Source of the DNA: Blastococcus sp. DSM 46786
GTDB lineage: Bacteria; Actinomycetota; Actinomycetes; Mycobacteriales; Geodermatophilaceae
Assembly (NCBI RefSeq): GCF_900109665.1
Contig: NZ_FOAO01000003.1
Span: forward strand, 170,789 to 234,788
DNA: 64,000 bases
Reading direction: 5' to 3'
In this document: in pieces, positions 25,630 to 33,532 of the stretch
Layout of the letters: the number at the start of each line of letters is the position of its first letter
Position numbering within the stretch: the stretch's first letter is position 1
Translations under genes and position numbers: made by a program
The notes under the pieces: generated by a model
What the model was told of the DNA's origin: nothing
Databases searched by the model: none
What the model saw: only the letters and a program-made list of their open reading frames with translations

Positions 25630-26349
25630 ATGGCCCGCACGACAAAGTCGAGTGCGACAGCGGCCGGCATGCCTTCGACGCCCGGAGCCCGCCTGCTTTC
25701 GGGTCACGCTCGTGCTGGAACGCGTCCTGCGGCCCCGGCGAGGGCAGCCGCGTTGACCACGCGGCGGTGGACGGCCGGCGTACTCCTAGCGCTGCTGCCC
25801 CTCGCGGGCTGCGCGGCAAGCGACGCCAGTCCGGACTCCTCACCCAGCGCGACGACGTTCTCGTCTTCGCGGACTCCGTCGCCCTCTCCGCTGACGAGCG
25901 ACGCGCCGACTCCCGAGGACGAGGCGGCAGAGACCGCAACCACGGTCGTAAACGAGATGCTGCGCGTGACTGACGCCGCCAAGAAGGACCCAGACGCCAG
26001 GGACTGGGAGCCGGAGATCCGGCGGTTCTCGGGCGACCCCGCCGCTCTGCTCGCCATCACGGCAGTGCGGGACTACGCAACGATCGGCCTCCGCCAGGAA
26101 GGCGACACCGCCGTCGAACTGGAGGTCACCGACGTCGAGCTGGCGGCTCCCGATGGGCCGACCGTGAGAATCACGGGTTGCTACGACAGCCAGAGCACGC
26201 GGGTCGTGAAGGTGGAGACCGGCGAGGTCGTGCCACCAGGCACCCCGCGCCGCTACGTCTGGGACATCACCGTGACCCGCTACGAGGCCGAACCTGGATC
26301 CCCTTGGCTGGTCAGCCAGCTGGACCCGCTGACGGACCGACCATGCTGA
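25630..26349 (+). CDS. Probable lipoprotein with NTF2-like outer domain
   Basis: A 239-residue protein starting at an ATG with AGGAGG 5 nt upstream. A hydrophobic stretch with a lipobox (GVLLALLPLAGC, Cys near residue 57) follows an unusually long basic N-terminus; a TTG at about 25753 just before TTRRWTAG could be the true start of the signal sequence. The mature part has a Ser/Thr/Pro linker, then a domain ending VWDITVTRYEAEPGSPWLVS, like small NTF2-fold lipoproteins of actinobacterial secretion loci. It overlaps the next gene by 7 nt. Probably an outer-surface subunit of the pilus/transfer apparatus. Confidence 0.7.
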   Translation: MARTTKSSATAAGMPSTPGARLLSGHARAGTRPAAPARAAALTTRRWTAGVLLALLPLAGCAASDASPDSSPSATTFSSSRTPSPSPLTSDAPTPEDEAAETATTVVNEMLRVTDAAKKDPDARDWEPEIRRFSGDPAALLAITAVRDYATIGLRQEGDTAVELEVTDVELAAPDGPTVRITGCYDSQSTRVVKVETGEVVPPGTPRRYVWDITVTRYEAEPGSPWLVSQLDPLTDRPC

Positions 26350-27245
26350 GGACGTTCGGCGTGGTCCTGCTGGCGGCCGCGATGCTCGCGGCCCCTGGCG
26401 GGTTGGGCAGTGCTATGGCAGCACCCGTCGCGTGCGCCAAGCAGGATGCGCAGACCGGCATCTGCCTGGTCGAGGCGACTTCTCCCGGTCAGCCTGCGGA
26501 CGCGGACCTCGTAGTCGACGGTGCCAGCTCCGGTGGAGTACCGGAGACCGGCGGAGACGCCTCACCGCAGAACCCGTGCACGTACACCGTGGCCGAGCCC
26601 CAGCCGGCGCCGACCAGCATGCTGTGGGAGGGGAGGTCTCCGGACGACGGCGTGATGTACGTGCAGGTCTGTCCACGGGTGGATGGGTCGGGTCTCACCA
26701 CGATGCTCGTTTTCGTGGCGAACGGTACCGCGCCGCCTGCACCTCCCGTGGATCCGCGGGTTCTGGCAGAGCAGGCGATTGCATCGCTGGTGATGCGCGC
26801 GCCGGAGATCCGGATGGCGCCGCCACCGGGCTCGACCAGCGGGCTGGTCGGCCTGCCGGTGTGGATGTGGACCGAGCGCGGGGAGGCGTTCCTCGGGCCG
26901 ACTCGGCAGTCGGTGTCAGCCGGTGGCGTCACGGTCGCTGCCGTGGGCCGCGTGGGCCGCATCGTCTGGGACATGGGGGATGGCACCACGGTGGTGTGCG
27001 GCGCCGGGACGCCGTACTCGCCGGGCGCCGAGGGTCCATCACCGGACTGTGGCCACGTCTATGCGGAGGCGTCGAGCAGGCACGTGCCTGGCGGTGGGCC
27101 GTGGCCGGTAACAGCGACGAGCACGTGGACGGTCACCTGGTCCGGTGGTGGACTGTCGGGCAGCGAGATGCTGGAGCTGTCCTCGTCGTCGGAGCTGTTC
27201 GTCGGCGAGCTGCACGTCCTGAACCAGGACGGGAGCAGCCGATGA
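26343..27245 (+). CDS. Secreted hypothetical protein of the Tad/transfer operon
   Basis: A 300-residue protein with a signal peptide (MLRTFGVVLLAAAMLAAPGG, cleavage near AMAAP). The mature part has paired cysteines (PVACAKQ/GICLVE, NPCTYT/VQVCPR, VVCGAG/PDCGHV) and a C-terminal beta-rich stretch (VTATSTWTVTWSGGGLSGSE) of PKD/Ig-like character. Such proteins regularly precede CpaB-type genes in actinobacterial conjugative elements and are of unknown role; an exported pilus-associated or adhesion component is likely. Its stop overlaps the next start (ATGA). Confidence 0.7.
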   Translation: MLRTFGVVLLAAAMLAAPGGLGSAMAAPVACAKQDAQTGICLVEATSPGQPADADLVVDGASSGGVPETGGDASPQNPCTYTVAEPQPAPTSMLWEGRSPDDGVMYVQVCPRVDGSGLTTMLVFVANGTAPPAPPVDPRVLAEQAIASLVMRAPEIRMAPPPGSTSGLVGLPVWMWTERGEAFLGPTRQSVSAGGVTVAAVGRVGRIVWDMGDGTTVVCGAGTPYSPGAEGPSPDCGHVYAEASSRHVPGGGPWPVTATSTWTVTWSGGGLSGSEMLELSSSSELFVGELHVLNQDGSSR

Positions 27246-27928
27246 CTCGCACCCAGCCGCCGAGGACCAGCGCGGCGCCCCCCTCCGCTGTGGGCAACGG
27301 GCTGTCCCGGGCGCCGGTGCTACCGCCGCCGCGTCGGCGACGCCGTCCGGCGCTGCTGGCGCTGGCGCTAACCATGGTGGTCCTCGGAGCGCTGGGGGCG
27401 ACCTACCTGGCGACGTCGCTGGGCCAGACGTCCCCGGTGATCGCGCTCGCCCGGGAGGTGCCCTGGGGGCAGGCCATCACCGCTGCCGACCTGGTGGAGG
27501 CGAGGATCTCGGCCGATCCGGCGTTGCAGCCGATTCCGTACGGCGACCGCGACCAGGTAATCGGCATGGTGGCGGCGACCACCCTGACGCCGGGGTCGCT
27601 GCTCACCATCGACGCGCTGACCGATCAGCGCCTCCCGGCCCCCGGTCAGCAACTGGTCGGGGTCGGGGTGTCGACGGTGCAGCTGCCGGCGACCGCGCTG
27701 CGGCCCGGCGATGACGTCCTCCTGGTGCCCGTGGCCGCAGGCAGTGCCCCAGTCGCGACCGAGGTAGGGGCTCCGGGCGTGGTGGACGCGACCGTGGTCC
27801 AGGCGGGTCCGCCGGGGCCTGACGGGTTGCGGGTGGTCGACGTGCTCGTTGACGTGGCCGATGGGCCGGACGTCGCTGCTCGCGCCGCTGCAGGCCTGGT
27901 CGCCATCGTCGTGGTGGCCGACGAGTAG
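27242..27928 (+). CDS. SAF-domain protein, CpaB/RcpC-like Flp pilus assembly factor
   Basis: A 228-residue protein. After a Pro/Arg-rich cytoplasmic start there is one membrane segment (about 36-58, ALLALALTMVVLGALGATYL). A SAF domain follows, with VPWGQAITAADLVEARIS and GMVAATTLTPGSLLTIDAL, then a RcpC-like beta domain (VSTVQLPATALRPGDDVLLV). CpaB proteins steady the outer part of Flp/Tad pilus machines. It is first in the block of Tad genes, with a 4-nt ATGA overlap to the gene before it. Confidence 0.8.
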   Translation: MTRTQPPRTSAAPPSAVGNGLSRAPVLPPPRRRRRPALLALALTMVVLGALGATYLATSLGQTSPVIALAREVPWGQAITAADLVEARISADPALQPIPYGDRDQVIGMVAATTLTPGSLLTIDALTDQRLPAPGQQLVGVGVSTVQLPATALRPGDDVLLVPVAAGSAPVATEVGAPGVVDATVVQAGPPGPDGLRVVDVLVDVADGPDVAARAAAGLVAIVVVADE

Positions 27929-27943
27929 GCGGGGACGACTGCC

Positions 27944-28747
27944 GTGTTGATCGCGCTGTGTTCGGCTAAGGGTGCGCCCGGGGTGACCACCAGCGGCCTG
28001 GCGCTGGCGCTGTCCTGGCCGCGGCCGGTGGTACTGGCCGAGCTGGACCCGGCCGGCGGGGACGTGTTGGCGGGATACGGCCGAGGCGAGTTGTCCGCCG
28101 GCGGGCTGGCCGACCTGGAGCTCGCGGCGCGGCGTGGCGGTCTGGCCCCACACCTCGACAGCCAGCTGCTGCGGCTCGACCCCGAGGGGCGGGCGCGACT
28201 CCTGCCCGGCTTGGCCGACCCCGCCGGCGCCCGACATGTGGACTGGGCTCGCCTGGCCGCCACGTTGGCGTCGGTGGAGGACGGCACGGTCGACGCAATC
28301 GCCGACTGCGGTCGGTTGCGCGCCGAGCACTTTCCGGCCGCCGTCGTTCGGCGGGCTGCCGCCGTGGTCCTGGTCACCGGCTCGGGGCTGCGGACCGTGC
28401 GTGCGGCGACGAAGGCGATTGCCGAGCTCCGCGGAGGAGACGGCCACGTCGGCATGGTGGCGACGCTGGTAGTCGGGCCGGGTGAGCCGTACGGCGAGCG
28501 GGAGATCGGCGAGGCGCTCGGCGTTCAGGTCATCGGTTCGCTGCCGCGCGATGCCAAGGCGGCGTCGGTGCTCAGTGATGGTGCGCCGGCCGGTCGGCTG
28601 TTCGCCCAGTCAGCGCTGCTACGGGCTGCGCGGACGGTCGCAAACCGCTTGGTCGAGTTCGCCGCGGCGCACGAAACCCGGTTGGCGCCACCGCCAGCGC
28701 CCGTGCCTGCGTCGGCGACCACGATCGGGGGCAGCCGTGTCCGCTGA
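27944..28747 (+). CDS. CpaE/TadZ-like P-loop ATPase
   Basis: A 267-residue MinD/ParA-type protein. The deviant Walker A CSAKGAPGVTTSGLALAL is at the very N-terminus, LAELDPAGGDVLAGYG is the second loop, and VDAIADCGRL takes the Walker B place with Cys instead of a second acid. In Tad systems CpaE/TadZ positions the pilus machine at the cell pole or membrane. The GTG start has GGGGACG upstream. Its end overlaps the ATPase gene that follows by 11 nt. Confidence 0.8.
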   Translation: MLIALCSAKGAPGVTTSGLALALSWPRPVVLAELDPAGGDVLAGYGRGELSAGGLADLELAARRGGLAPHLDSQLLRLDPEGRARLLPGLADPAGARHVDWARLAATLASVEDGTVDAIADCGRLRAEHFPAAVVRRAAAVVLVTGSGLRTVRAATKAIAELRGGDGHVGMVATLVVGPGEPYGEREIGEALGVQVIGSLPRDAKAASVLSDGAPAGRLFAQSALLRAARTVANRLVEFAAAHETRLAPPPAPVPASATTIGGSRVR

Positions 28748-30158
28748 CCTCACCACCGACATCCTCCGCGCCGTGGCCGTGCCTCGAGGACTCGACGCAT
28801 CACCGGTCTCGGTGGACTGGACGCTTGTCCGCCGGCTGCACGAGTCGACGGCGACGGCGCTGGCCGAGGAGCTCAAGCGCCGCCCAACGCTCAGCACGGC
28901 GGCGCAGCAGGAGCTGGCCCGCACCCTTGTTCAGGACGGCGTTGACGAGCTGGTGCGCGAACGGATGCGCGCCGGGCAAGCGGTGCCCACCCCCGAGGAC
29001 GAACAGGCGATCGCCGAGGCGGTGTTCGCAGCCCAGTTCGGGCTGGGTCGGCTGCAGCCCTACTTGGACGACCCGCTGGTGGAGAACATCGAAGCGCACG
29101 GGCACGACAACGTGTGGGTCGGCTATTCCGACGGCCGCGATGTCCGGGTCGACCCGATCGCGGACTCAGACGAGGACCTGGTGCGTCAGCTGCAGCACAT
29201 CGCCGCTCGGCTGGGCCGCTCGGAGCGGACGCTGACCACGGCAAGTCCGCTGCTGACCATGCGGCTGCCGGACGGGTCTCGGTTGGCGGCGGTGATCGAG
29301 ACCGTGCCGCGTCCGCAGTTGGTGATCCGGCGGCACCGGATCCGCGACGTCGACCTCGACGACCTGGTGGAGCTGCGGGCGATCGACCCGCCGCTGGCGG
29401 AGTTCCTACGGGCAGCAGTGCGGGCCCGGAGGAACATCGTGGTCACCGGCGCGCAGGGTGCGGGCAAGACGCTGCTGCTGCGAGCGTTGGCCAACGAGCT
29501 GCCGGTGAGCGAGAACCTGGCCACGATCGAGAAGCACTTCGAGCTGCTGCTGCACGAGCTGCCCGATCGGCATCCGCGGGTGGTGCCGTTCGAGGCCCGG
29601 GAGGGCTCCGGGGAGCGCGGCCCGGACGGCCGCCGCCTCGGCGAGGTGACGCTGACCGAGCTGGTGGAGCAGGCGTTGGTGATGAACGTCAGCCGGGTGT
29701 GGCTGGGGGAGGTCCGTGGCGAGGAGGCTTGGCCGCTGATCGAGGTGATGGAGGCCGGGGAGGGCGGTTCGTGCTGCACCCTGCACGCCCGCTCGGCACA
29801 CCACGCGTTCGAGCGGCTGGCCAATCTGTGCATGCGTGGCCGCGCTGCGGTCACCCCGGAGCATGCGTACCGGTCGTGTGCGTCGGCGATCGACCTGGTC
29901 GTGCACATCACCACTGTGGACGAGCGGTGGATCGGCGGTGAGCGGCAGCGGTTCGTCAGCCAGGTCGTCGAGTGCAACGGCATCGGCGAGGGCGGACGCC
30001 CGGCGGTCACCGAGGTTTTCGCTCCGGGACCCGACGGTCGGGCAGTGCCCGAGCACGATCCGGTGGACCTGGCCGACTACGTCCGGGTGGGCTTCGATCC
30101 CGGCTGGCTGCGAGTCGGCCAGGGACCGTGGGCCGGCACGGTCGGAGGACGACGGTGA
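28737..30158 (+). CDS. tadA: TadA/CpaF-family secretion ATPase
   Basis: A 473-residue type II/IV secretion hexameric ATPase that powers Flp pilus assembly. In order: N-terminal helical domain, DDPLVENIEAHGHDNVWVGY (start of the NTD2 PAS-like fold), Walker A VTGAQGAGKTLLLRAL at about 234-249, the Asp box ATIEKHFELLLHE, Walker B VSRVWLGEVRGEEAWPLIEV, and the His box CTLHARSAHHAFERL. The ATPase seems complete. The GTG start lies inside the end of the CpaE-like gene; the stop overlaps the TadB start. The Asp box reads EKHFEL where many relatives have ED.EL. Confidence 0.9.
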   Translation: MSADLTTDILRAVAVPRGLDASPVSVDWTLVRRLHESTATALAEELKRRPTLSTAAQQELARTLVQDGVDELVRERMRAGQAVPTPEDEQAIAEAVFAAQFGLGRLQPYLDDPLVENIEAHGHDNVWVGYSDGRDVRVDPIADSDEDLVRQLQHIAARLGRSERTLTTASPLLTMRLPDGSRLAAVIETVPRPQLVIRRHRIRDVDLDDLVELRAIDPPLAEFLRAAVRARRNIVVTGAQGAGKTLLLRALANELPVSENLATIEKHFELLLHELPDRHPRVVPFEAREGSGERGPDGRRLGEVTLTELVEQALVMNVSRVWLGEVRGEEAWPLIEVMEAGEGGSCCTLHARSAHHAFERLANLCMRGRAAVTPEHAYRSCASAIDLVVHITTVDERWIGGERQRFVSQVVECNGIGEGGRPAVTEVFAPGPDGRAVPEHDPVDLADYVRVGFDPGWLRVGQGPWAGTVGGRR

Positions 30159-31063
30159 GCGGCGCAGGACTACTGGCCGGCGTGTGTGGAGCGCTCTTGG
30201 TCGCTGGCCTGCTGCTGGCCGCCCACGCGCTCACCGCCCCGGAGCCGCCGGCTCAGCCGCGGCGCCGCAGACCGCGTCCGGCGTCGTCGGTCGACCGCCC
30301 GGCGACGCGGCGACAGCGGGCACTCTGGGCGGCCGCCGCCGTGGCGGCGGCCGCCGTGTGGCTGACCTCCGGCTGGCCGGTCGGCGGGGTGCTGGTCGGG
30401 CTGGCGGTTATCGGGCTGCCGTGGCTGCTCGCGCAGTTCTCCGCCGGCAACGCCGCGGTGGAGCGGCTGGAGGCGCTGCAGGAGTGGGTGCGCCGCACCT
30501 CCGACGTCCTGGCCGCGGGCGGTGGGCTGGAGCAGACGCTGATCCGCTCGGCCCGTACCGCGCCCGCGCCGATTCAGGTGGAGGTGATCACGCTGGCGGC
30601 GCGCCTGCAGGCGCGCTGGCCGACAGCCCGGGCGCTGCTGTCCTTCGCCGACGATCTCGACGACGCCGCTGGGGACCTGGTCGTCGGCGCCCTGCTGCTG
30701 GGCGCGGAGCTGCGTGGGCCGGGGCTGGCGCGAGTGCTGACCGAGCTTGCGGGAAGCCTCAGCGAAGAGGTCACCATGCGCCGCAAGGTTGAGGCCGACC
30801 GCGCCAAGCCCCGCGCCAACGCCCGCTGGCTGCTGCTGATCACGGTCGCCGCGGCCGGGCTGGCGGCGCTGAACGGCGACTACCTGGCGCCCTACGGCAC
30901 CGGGTTGGGCCAGCTGGTGCTGGCGGTCATCTGTGCGCTGATCGTGAGCTGTCTGCTGTGGATGCGCCGGCTCACCGTGGCCGTGCCGTCGACCCGCTTC
31001 CTCGTCGATCGCGACGGCGGCCGGCGGACCGAGCTCGCCCCGGAGGAGGTGCCGGTCCGGTGA
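30155..31063 (+). CDS. tadB: TadB-like inner-membrane pilus platform protein
   Basis: A 302-residue type II secretion F-domain protein. Membrane segments: about 5-28, 55-95 (two close passes), 225-245 and 250-275. The cytosolic F-domain lies between them, with RTSDVLAAGGGLEQTLIRSA and LLLGAELRGPGLARVLTELA. TadB with TadC forms the platform on which the ATPase acts. The GTG start overlaps the ATPase stop by 4 nt. Confidence 0.82.
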   Translation: MSGAGLLAGVCGALLVAGLLLAAHALTAPEPPAQPRRRRPRPASSVDRPATRRQRALWAAAAVAAAAVWLTSGWPVGGVLVGLAVIGLPWLLAQFSAGNAAVERLEALQEWVRRTSDVLAAGGGLEQTLIRSARTAPAPIQVEVITLAARLQARWPTARALLSFADDLDDAAGDLVVGALLLGAELRGPGLARVLTELAGSLSEEVTMRRKVEADRAKPRANARWLLLITVAAAGLAALNGDYLAPYGTGLGQLVLAVICALIVSCLLWMRRLTVAVPSTRFLVDRDGGRRTELAPEEVPVR

Positions 31064-31974
31064 GCGGCGCTCAGGCGTTGCTGATCAGCTCCGGCGCGGT
31101 CGTCGGGCTTGGCGTGTTCCTGCTGCTGCGCGCCGCCGTGGTGGTCGAACAGCCGCGGCTTGCCGACGCGCTGGTCCGCCTGGACGGGCGCCCGGTACGC
31201 GCACCGGTCGGGCCGGTTCCGGGGGCGGGTGACCGGTGGGCACGGGGGGCCGGCCGCGCCGGTACCTGGGCCGCCGCCTGGTTGCCGGGGGCAGGGCGGC
31301 GGGTGCCGGGACAGGCGCTGGCGTTGATCGGCTGGACGCCGGAGGGCTACGCCGCGCGCAAGGTCGGCCTGGCAGCCTTCGGCGCGGCCTTCGTGCCGCT
31401 GCTCACCGCCGTGCTCGGAACGGTCGGCGTCCGCCTGCCCGTAGTGATCCCGGTGGCCGGATCGCTGGCGCTGGCCGTCGTCCTCTTCTTCGTCGTCGAC
31501 CTCGTCGTGCGTGACCAGGCCGCCGACGCCCGCTCCCAGATGCGCCTGGCGCTGTGCTCCTATCTGGACCTGGTCAGCCTGCGCCGCGACGCCAGCGAGG
31601 GCCCCACCATCGCCCTGGAACGAGCCGCCGCGCTCGGCGACGGGTGGGTGTTTCGGCGGATCAACGACGCGCTGGTTGCCGCCCGGCTGGCCGGGGAGCC
31701 GCCGTGGGACGGGCTGCGCCGGTTGGCCGCCGACACCGGGGTCGGCGAGCTGGCCGATGTCGCCGACATCGCCGCGGTCGCCGCCGTCGAGGGTGCCTCG
31801 ATCGCCCCGACGCTGCGGGCCCGCGCCCAGTCGATGCGGGTGCAGCTGCTGGCCGAGGAGGAGGCGGCGGCCAACACCGCCAGCGAGAAGCTCACCGCCC
31901 CGGTTGCGCTGCTATCGATCGCCTTCCTGTTGCTGTTCCTCTATCCCGCCCTGGCCCGACTGATGGCCACCTGA
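31060..31974 (+). CDS. tadC: TadC-like inner-membrane pilus platform protein
   Basis: A 304-residue paralogue-type partner of TadB. Membrane segments at about 8-28, 108-150 (two passes) and 280-302, with the F-domain (SYLDLVSLRRDASEGPTIAL, DTGVGELADVADIAAVAAVE) between. It overlaps the TadB stop by 4 nt (GTGA). Confidence 0.82.
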   Translation: MSGAQALLISSGAVVGLGVFLLLRAAVVVEQPRLADALVRLDGRPVRAPVGPVPGAGDRWARGAGRAGTWAAAWLPGAGRRVPGQALALIGWTPEGYAARKVGLAAFGAAFVPLLTAVLGTVGVRLPVVIPVAGSLALAVVLFFVVDLVVRDQAADARSQMRLALCSYLDLVSLRRDASEGPTIALERAAALGDGWVFRRINDALVAARLAGEPPWDGLRRLAADTGVGELADVADIAAVAAVEGASIAPTLRARAQSMRVQLLAEEEAAANTASEKLTAPVALLSIAFLLLFLYPALARLMAT

Positions 31975-32002
31975 CTGCCATGCCCCTCAGAAGGAGAGTC
32001 CG

Positions 32003-32200
32003 ATGATGCCGCTGCTCACCACCTTGACCGCCCTCGGCGCGGCGCTGCGCGAGCGGCTCCACGAGCTGCGCGACGAGCCGGAACGCGGCTCGCTGTCGGT
32101 GGAGCAGGTGATCATCACGGTGGCGCTGATCGGCATCGCCGTCGCACTGGTCGCGGTGATCGCCAATGCGGTCACCTCCCGCTCGAACTCGATCCAGTAG
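32003..32200 (+). CDS. Flp-type small pilin-like protein
   Basis: A 65-residue protein with the layout of a class III (Flp) prepilin. A basic/acidic start (LRDEPERGSLSVEQ) runs straight into a hydrophobic helix (VIITVALIGIAVALVAVIAN). The Gly-Ser-Leu-Ser-Val-Glu junction resembles the prepilin peptidase cut site, with Glu near position +5. AGGAGAG lies 8 nt ahead of the ATG; strong translation is expected for the main pilin. No prepilin peptidase gene is in the window, so a chromosomal one would be needed. Confidence 0.75.
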   Translation: MMPLLTTLTALGAALRERLHELRDEPERGSLSVEQVIITVALIGIAVALVAVIANAVTSRSNSIQ

Positions 32201-32208
32201 CCACCCCC

Positions 32209-32673
32209 GTGGTCCGCTCCGCCAGCCAACGCGGCGCCCCACCGCTGTTCCGGCTCGGCCATGCCTCTGGCCGCCGGGCCAGCGGCGTGGTGCGCCGGCG
32301 GCTGTCCGGGGAGCGCGGCGCGGCGTCGGTGGAGCTGGCGGTCACGTTCCCGGTCGTGCTGTTGCTGGTCATGACGCTGGTCCAGGCGGCCCTGTGGTTC
32401 CACGCCCGCTCGATCGCCCTCGGCGCTGCGCAGGAAGGCGCCCGGGAGGGGCGGGTGCAGCCCGCCTCGACCGCCCGCGCCGGGACGGCGGCCGAAGACT
32501 TCCTCAACCAGGCCGCCTCCGACCTGCTGACCGGCAGGACTGTCACCGTGGCCGGCTCACCGACCAGCATCGAGGTGACCGTGACCGGCACCTCCCTCAG
32601 CCTCTTCCCCGGCCTGTCCGGCTGGTCGGTCACCCAGAGCGCCGTCGGCCCTGTGGAACGGCTCATCCCATGA
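32209..32673 (+). CDS. TadE-like pseudopilin
   Basis: A 154-residue protein. GERGAASVELAVTFPVVLLL at about 34-53 is the TadE signature: a short basic leader, Glu at the fifth position after the cut site and a hydrophobic helix. A globular outer domain follows. TadE-like minor pilins prime or tip the Flp pilus. The GTG start lies 9 nt after the pilin gene. Confidence 0.8.
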   Translation: MVRSASQRGAPPLFRLGHASGRRASGVVRRRLSGERGAASVELAVTFPVVLLLVMTLVQAALWFHARSIALGAAQEGAREGRVQPASTARAGTAAEDFLNQAASDLLTGRTVTVAGSPTSIEVTVTGTSLSLFPGLSGWSVTQSAVGPVERLIP

Positions 32674-33095
32674 ACGGCCGGGTAGGGGAGCGGGGGTCGG
32701 TGTCGGTCGAGTTGGCGCTGTTGGCGCCGGCGCTGCTTCTGCTGCTGTCTTTCGCCGTCGTCGCCGGGCGAACCCAGGTCGCCGAGGGCGCCGTCGCCGA
32801 GGCTGCTCGCGCGGCCGCCCGGGAAGCCTCCCTCGCCCGCGATCCCGCCACCGCCACGATGCTGGCCAGCGCGCAGGCGCAGCGGACCCTGGCCGCTCAG
32901 GACCTGCGGTGTGAGCGCACCACGGTCGATGTCGACACCGCCGGCTTCCAGGCGCCGCCCGGCCAGTCGGGCGACGTCACCGTGTCGATCACGTGCGTCG
33001 TCGACATGGCCGACCTGCTGGCACCCGGTCTGCCCGGTTCGGTGACCGTGGACGCGACCTTCACCAGCCCCGTCGATGCCTACCGCGAACGATGA
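32670..33095 (+). CDS. TadE-like pseudopilin, second copy
   Basis: A 141-residue protein: ERGSVSVELALLAPALLLLL near residue 7 is again a TadE-type cleavage and membrane motif, followed by an Ala-rich helix and a beta domain with two cysteines (DLRCERTT, SITCVVD). It overlaps the preceding gene by 4 nt (ATGA). Confidence 0.8.
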   Translation: MNGRVGERGSVSVELALLAPALLLLLSFAVVAGRTQVAEGAVAEAARAAAREASLARDPATATMLASAQAQRTLAAQDLRCERTTVDVDTAGFQAPPGQSGDVTVSITCVVDMADLLAPGLPGSVTVDATFTSPVDAYRER

Positions 33096-33532
33096 CCCCA
33101 CGACAGCGCCTTCGAGGTCAGGATGCCGAGCGCGGGGCGCTTGGCGTCTTCCTCGCCGTCCTTGTCCCCGGCCTGCTGTTGATCATCGGCCTGGCCGTCG
33201 ACGGCGGCGCCAAGGTGGCCGCCACACAGCGCGCCAACGCCATCGCCGACGAAGCCGCCCGCGCCGGCGGCCAAGCCCTCGACGTCTCCGCCGCTCTCGC
33301 TGGAGATGTCCGGGTCGATCCGGCCGCCGCGGTCGCCGCGGCGCAGGACTACCTGGCGCGCAACGGCGTGAAGGGCGCGGTGACGGTTGTGGACGGCGAC
33401 AGCCTGACGGTGACCACGACGATCACCGAGCCCACCGCCTTCCTCGGCCTCATCGGCATTCAGACCATGACCGTGGAGGGCTCCGGGACCGCCGACCTCA
33501 TCACCGACCAGGACGCGGGAGCGGAGCCATGA
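33092..33532 (+). CDS. TadG-like pilus protein
   Basis: A 146-residue protein. DAERGALGVFLAVLVPGLLL near residue 11 and GLAVDGGAKVAATQRANAIADEAA match the N-terminus of Tad putative Flp pilus-assembly proteins (TadG-like), but without the long von Willebrand-type C-terminal part of full TadG. The C-terminal 80 residues form a small beta domain. It overlaps both neighbours by 4 nt. Confidence 0.75.
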   Translation: MTPRQRLRGQDAERGALGVFLAVLVPGLLLIIGLAVDGGAKVAATQRANAIADEAARAGGQALDVSAALAGDVRVDPAAAVAAAQDYLARNGVKGAVTVVDGDSLTVTTTITEPTAFLGLIGIQTMTVEGSGTADLITDQDAGAEP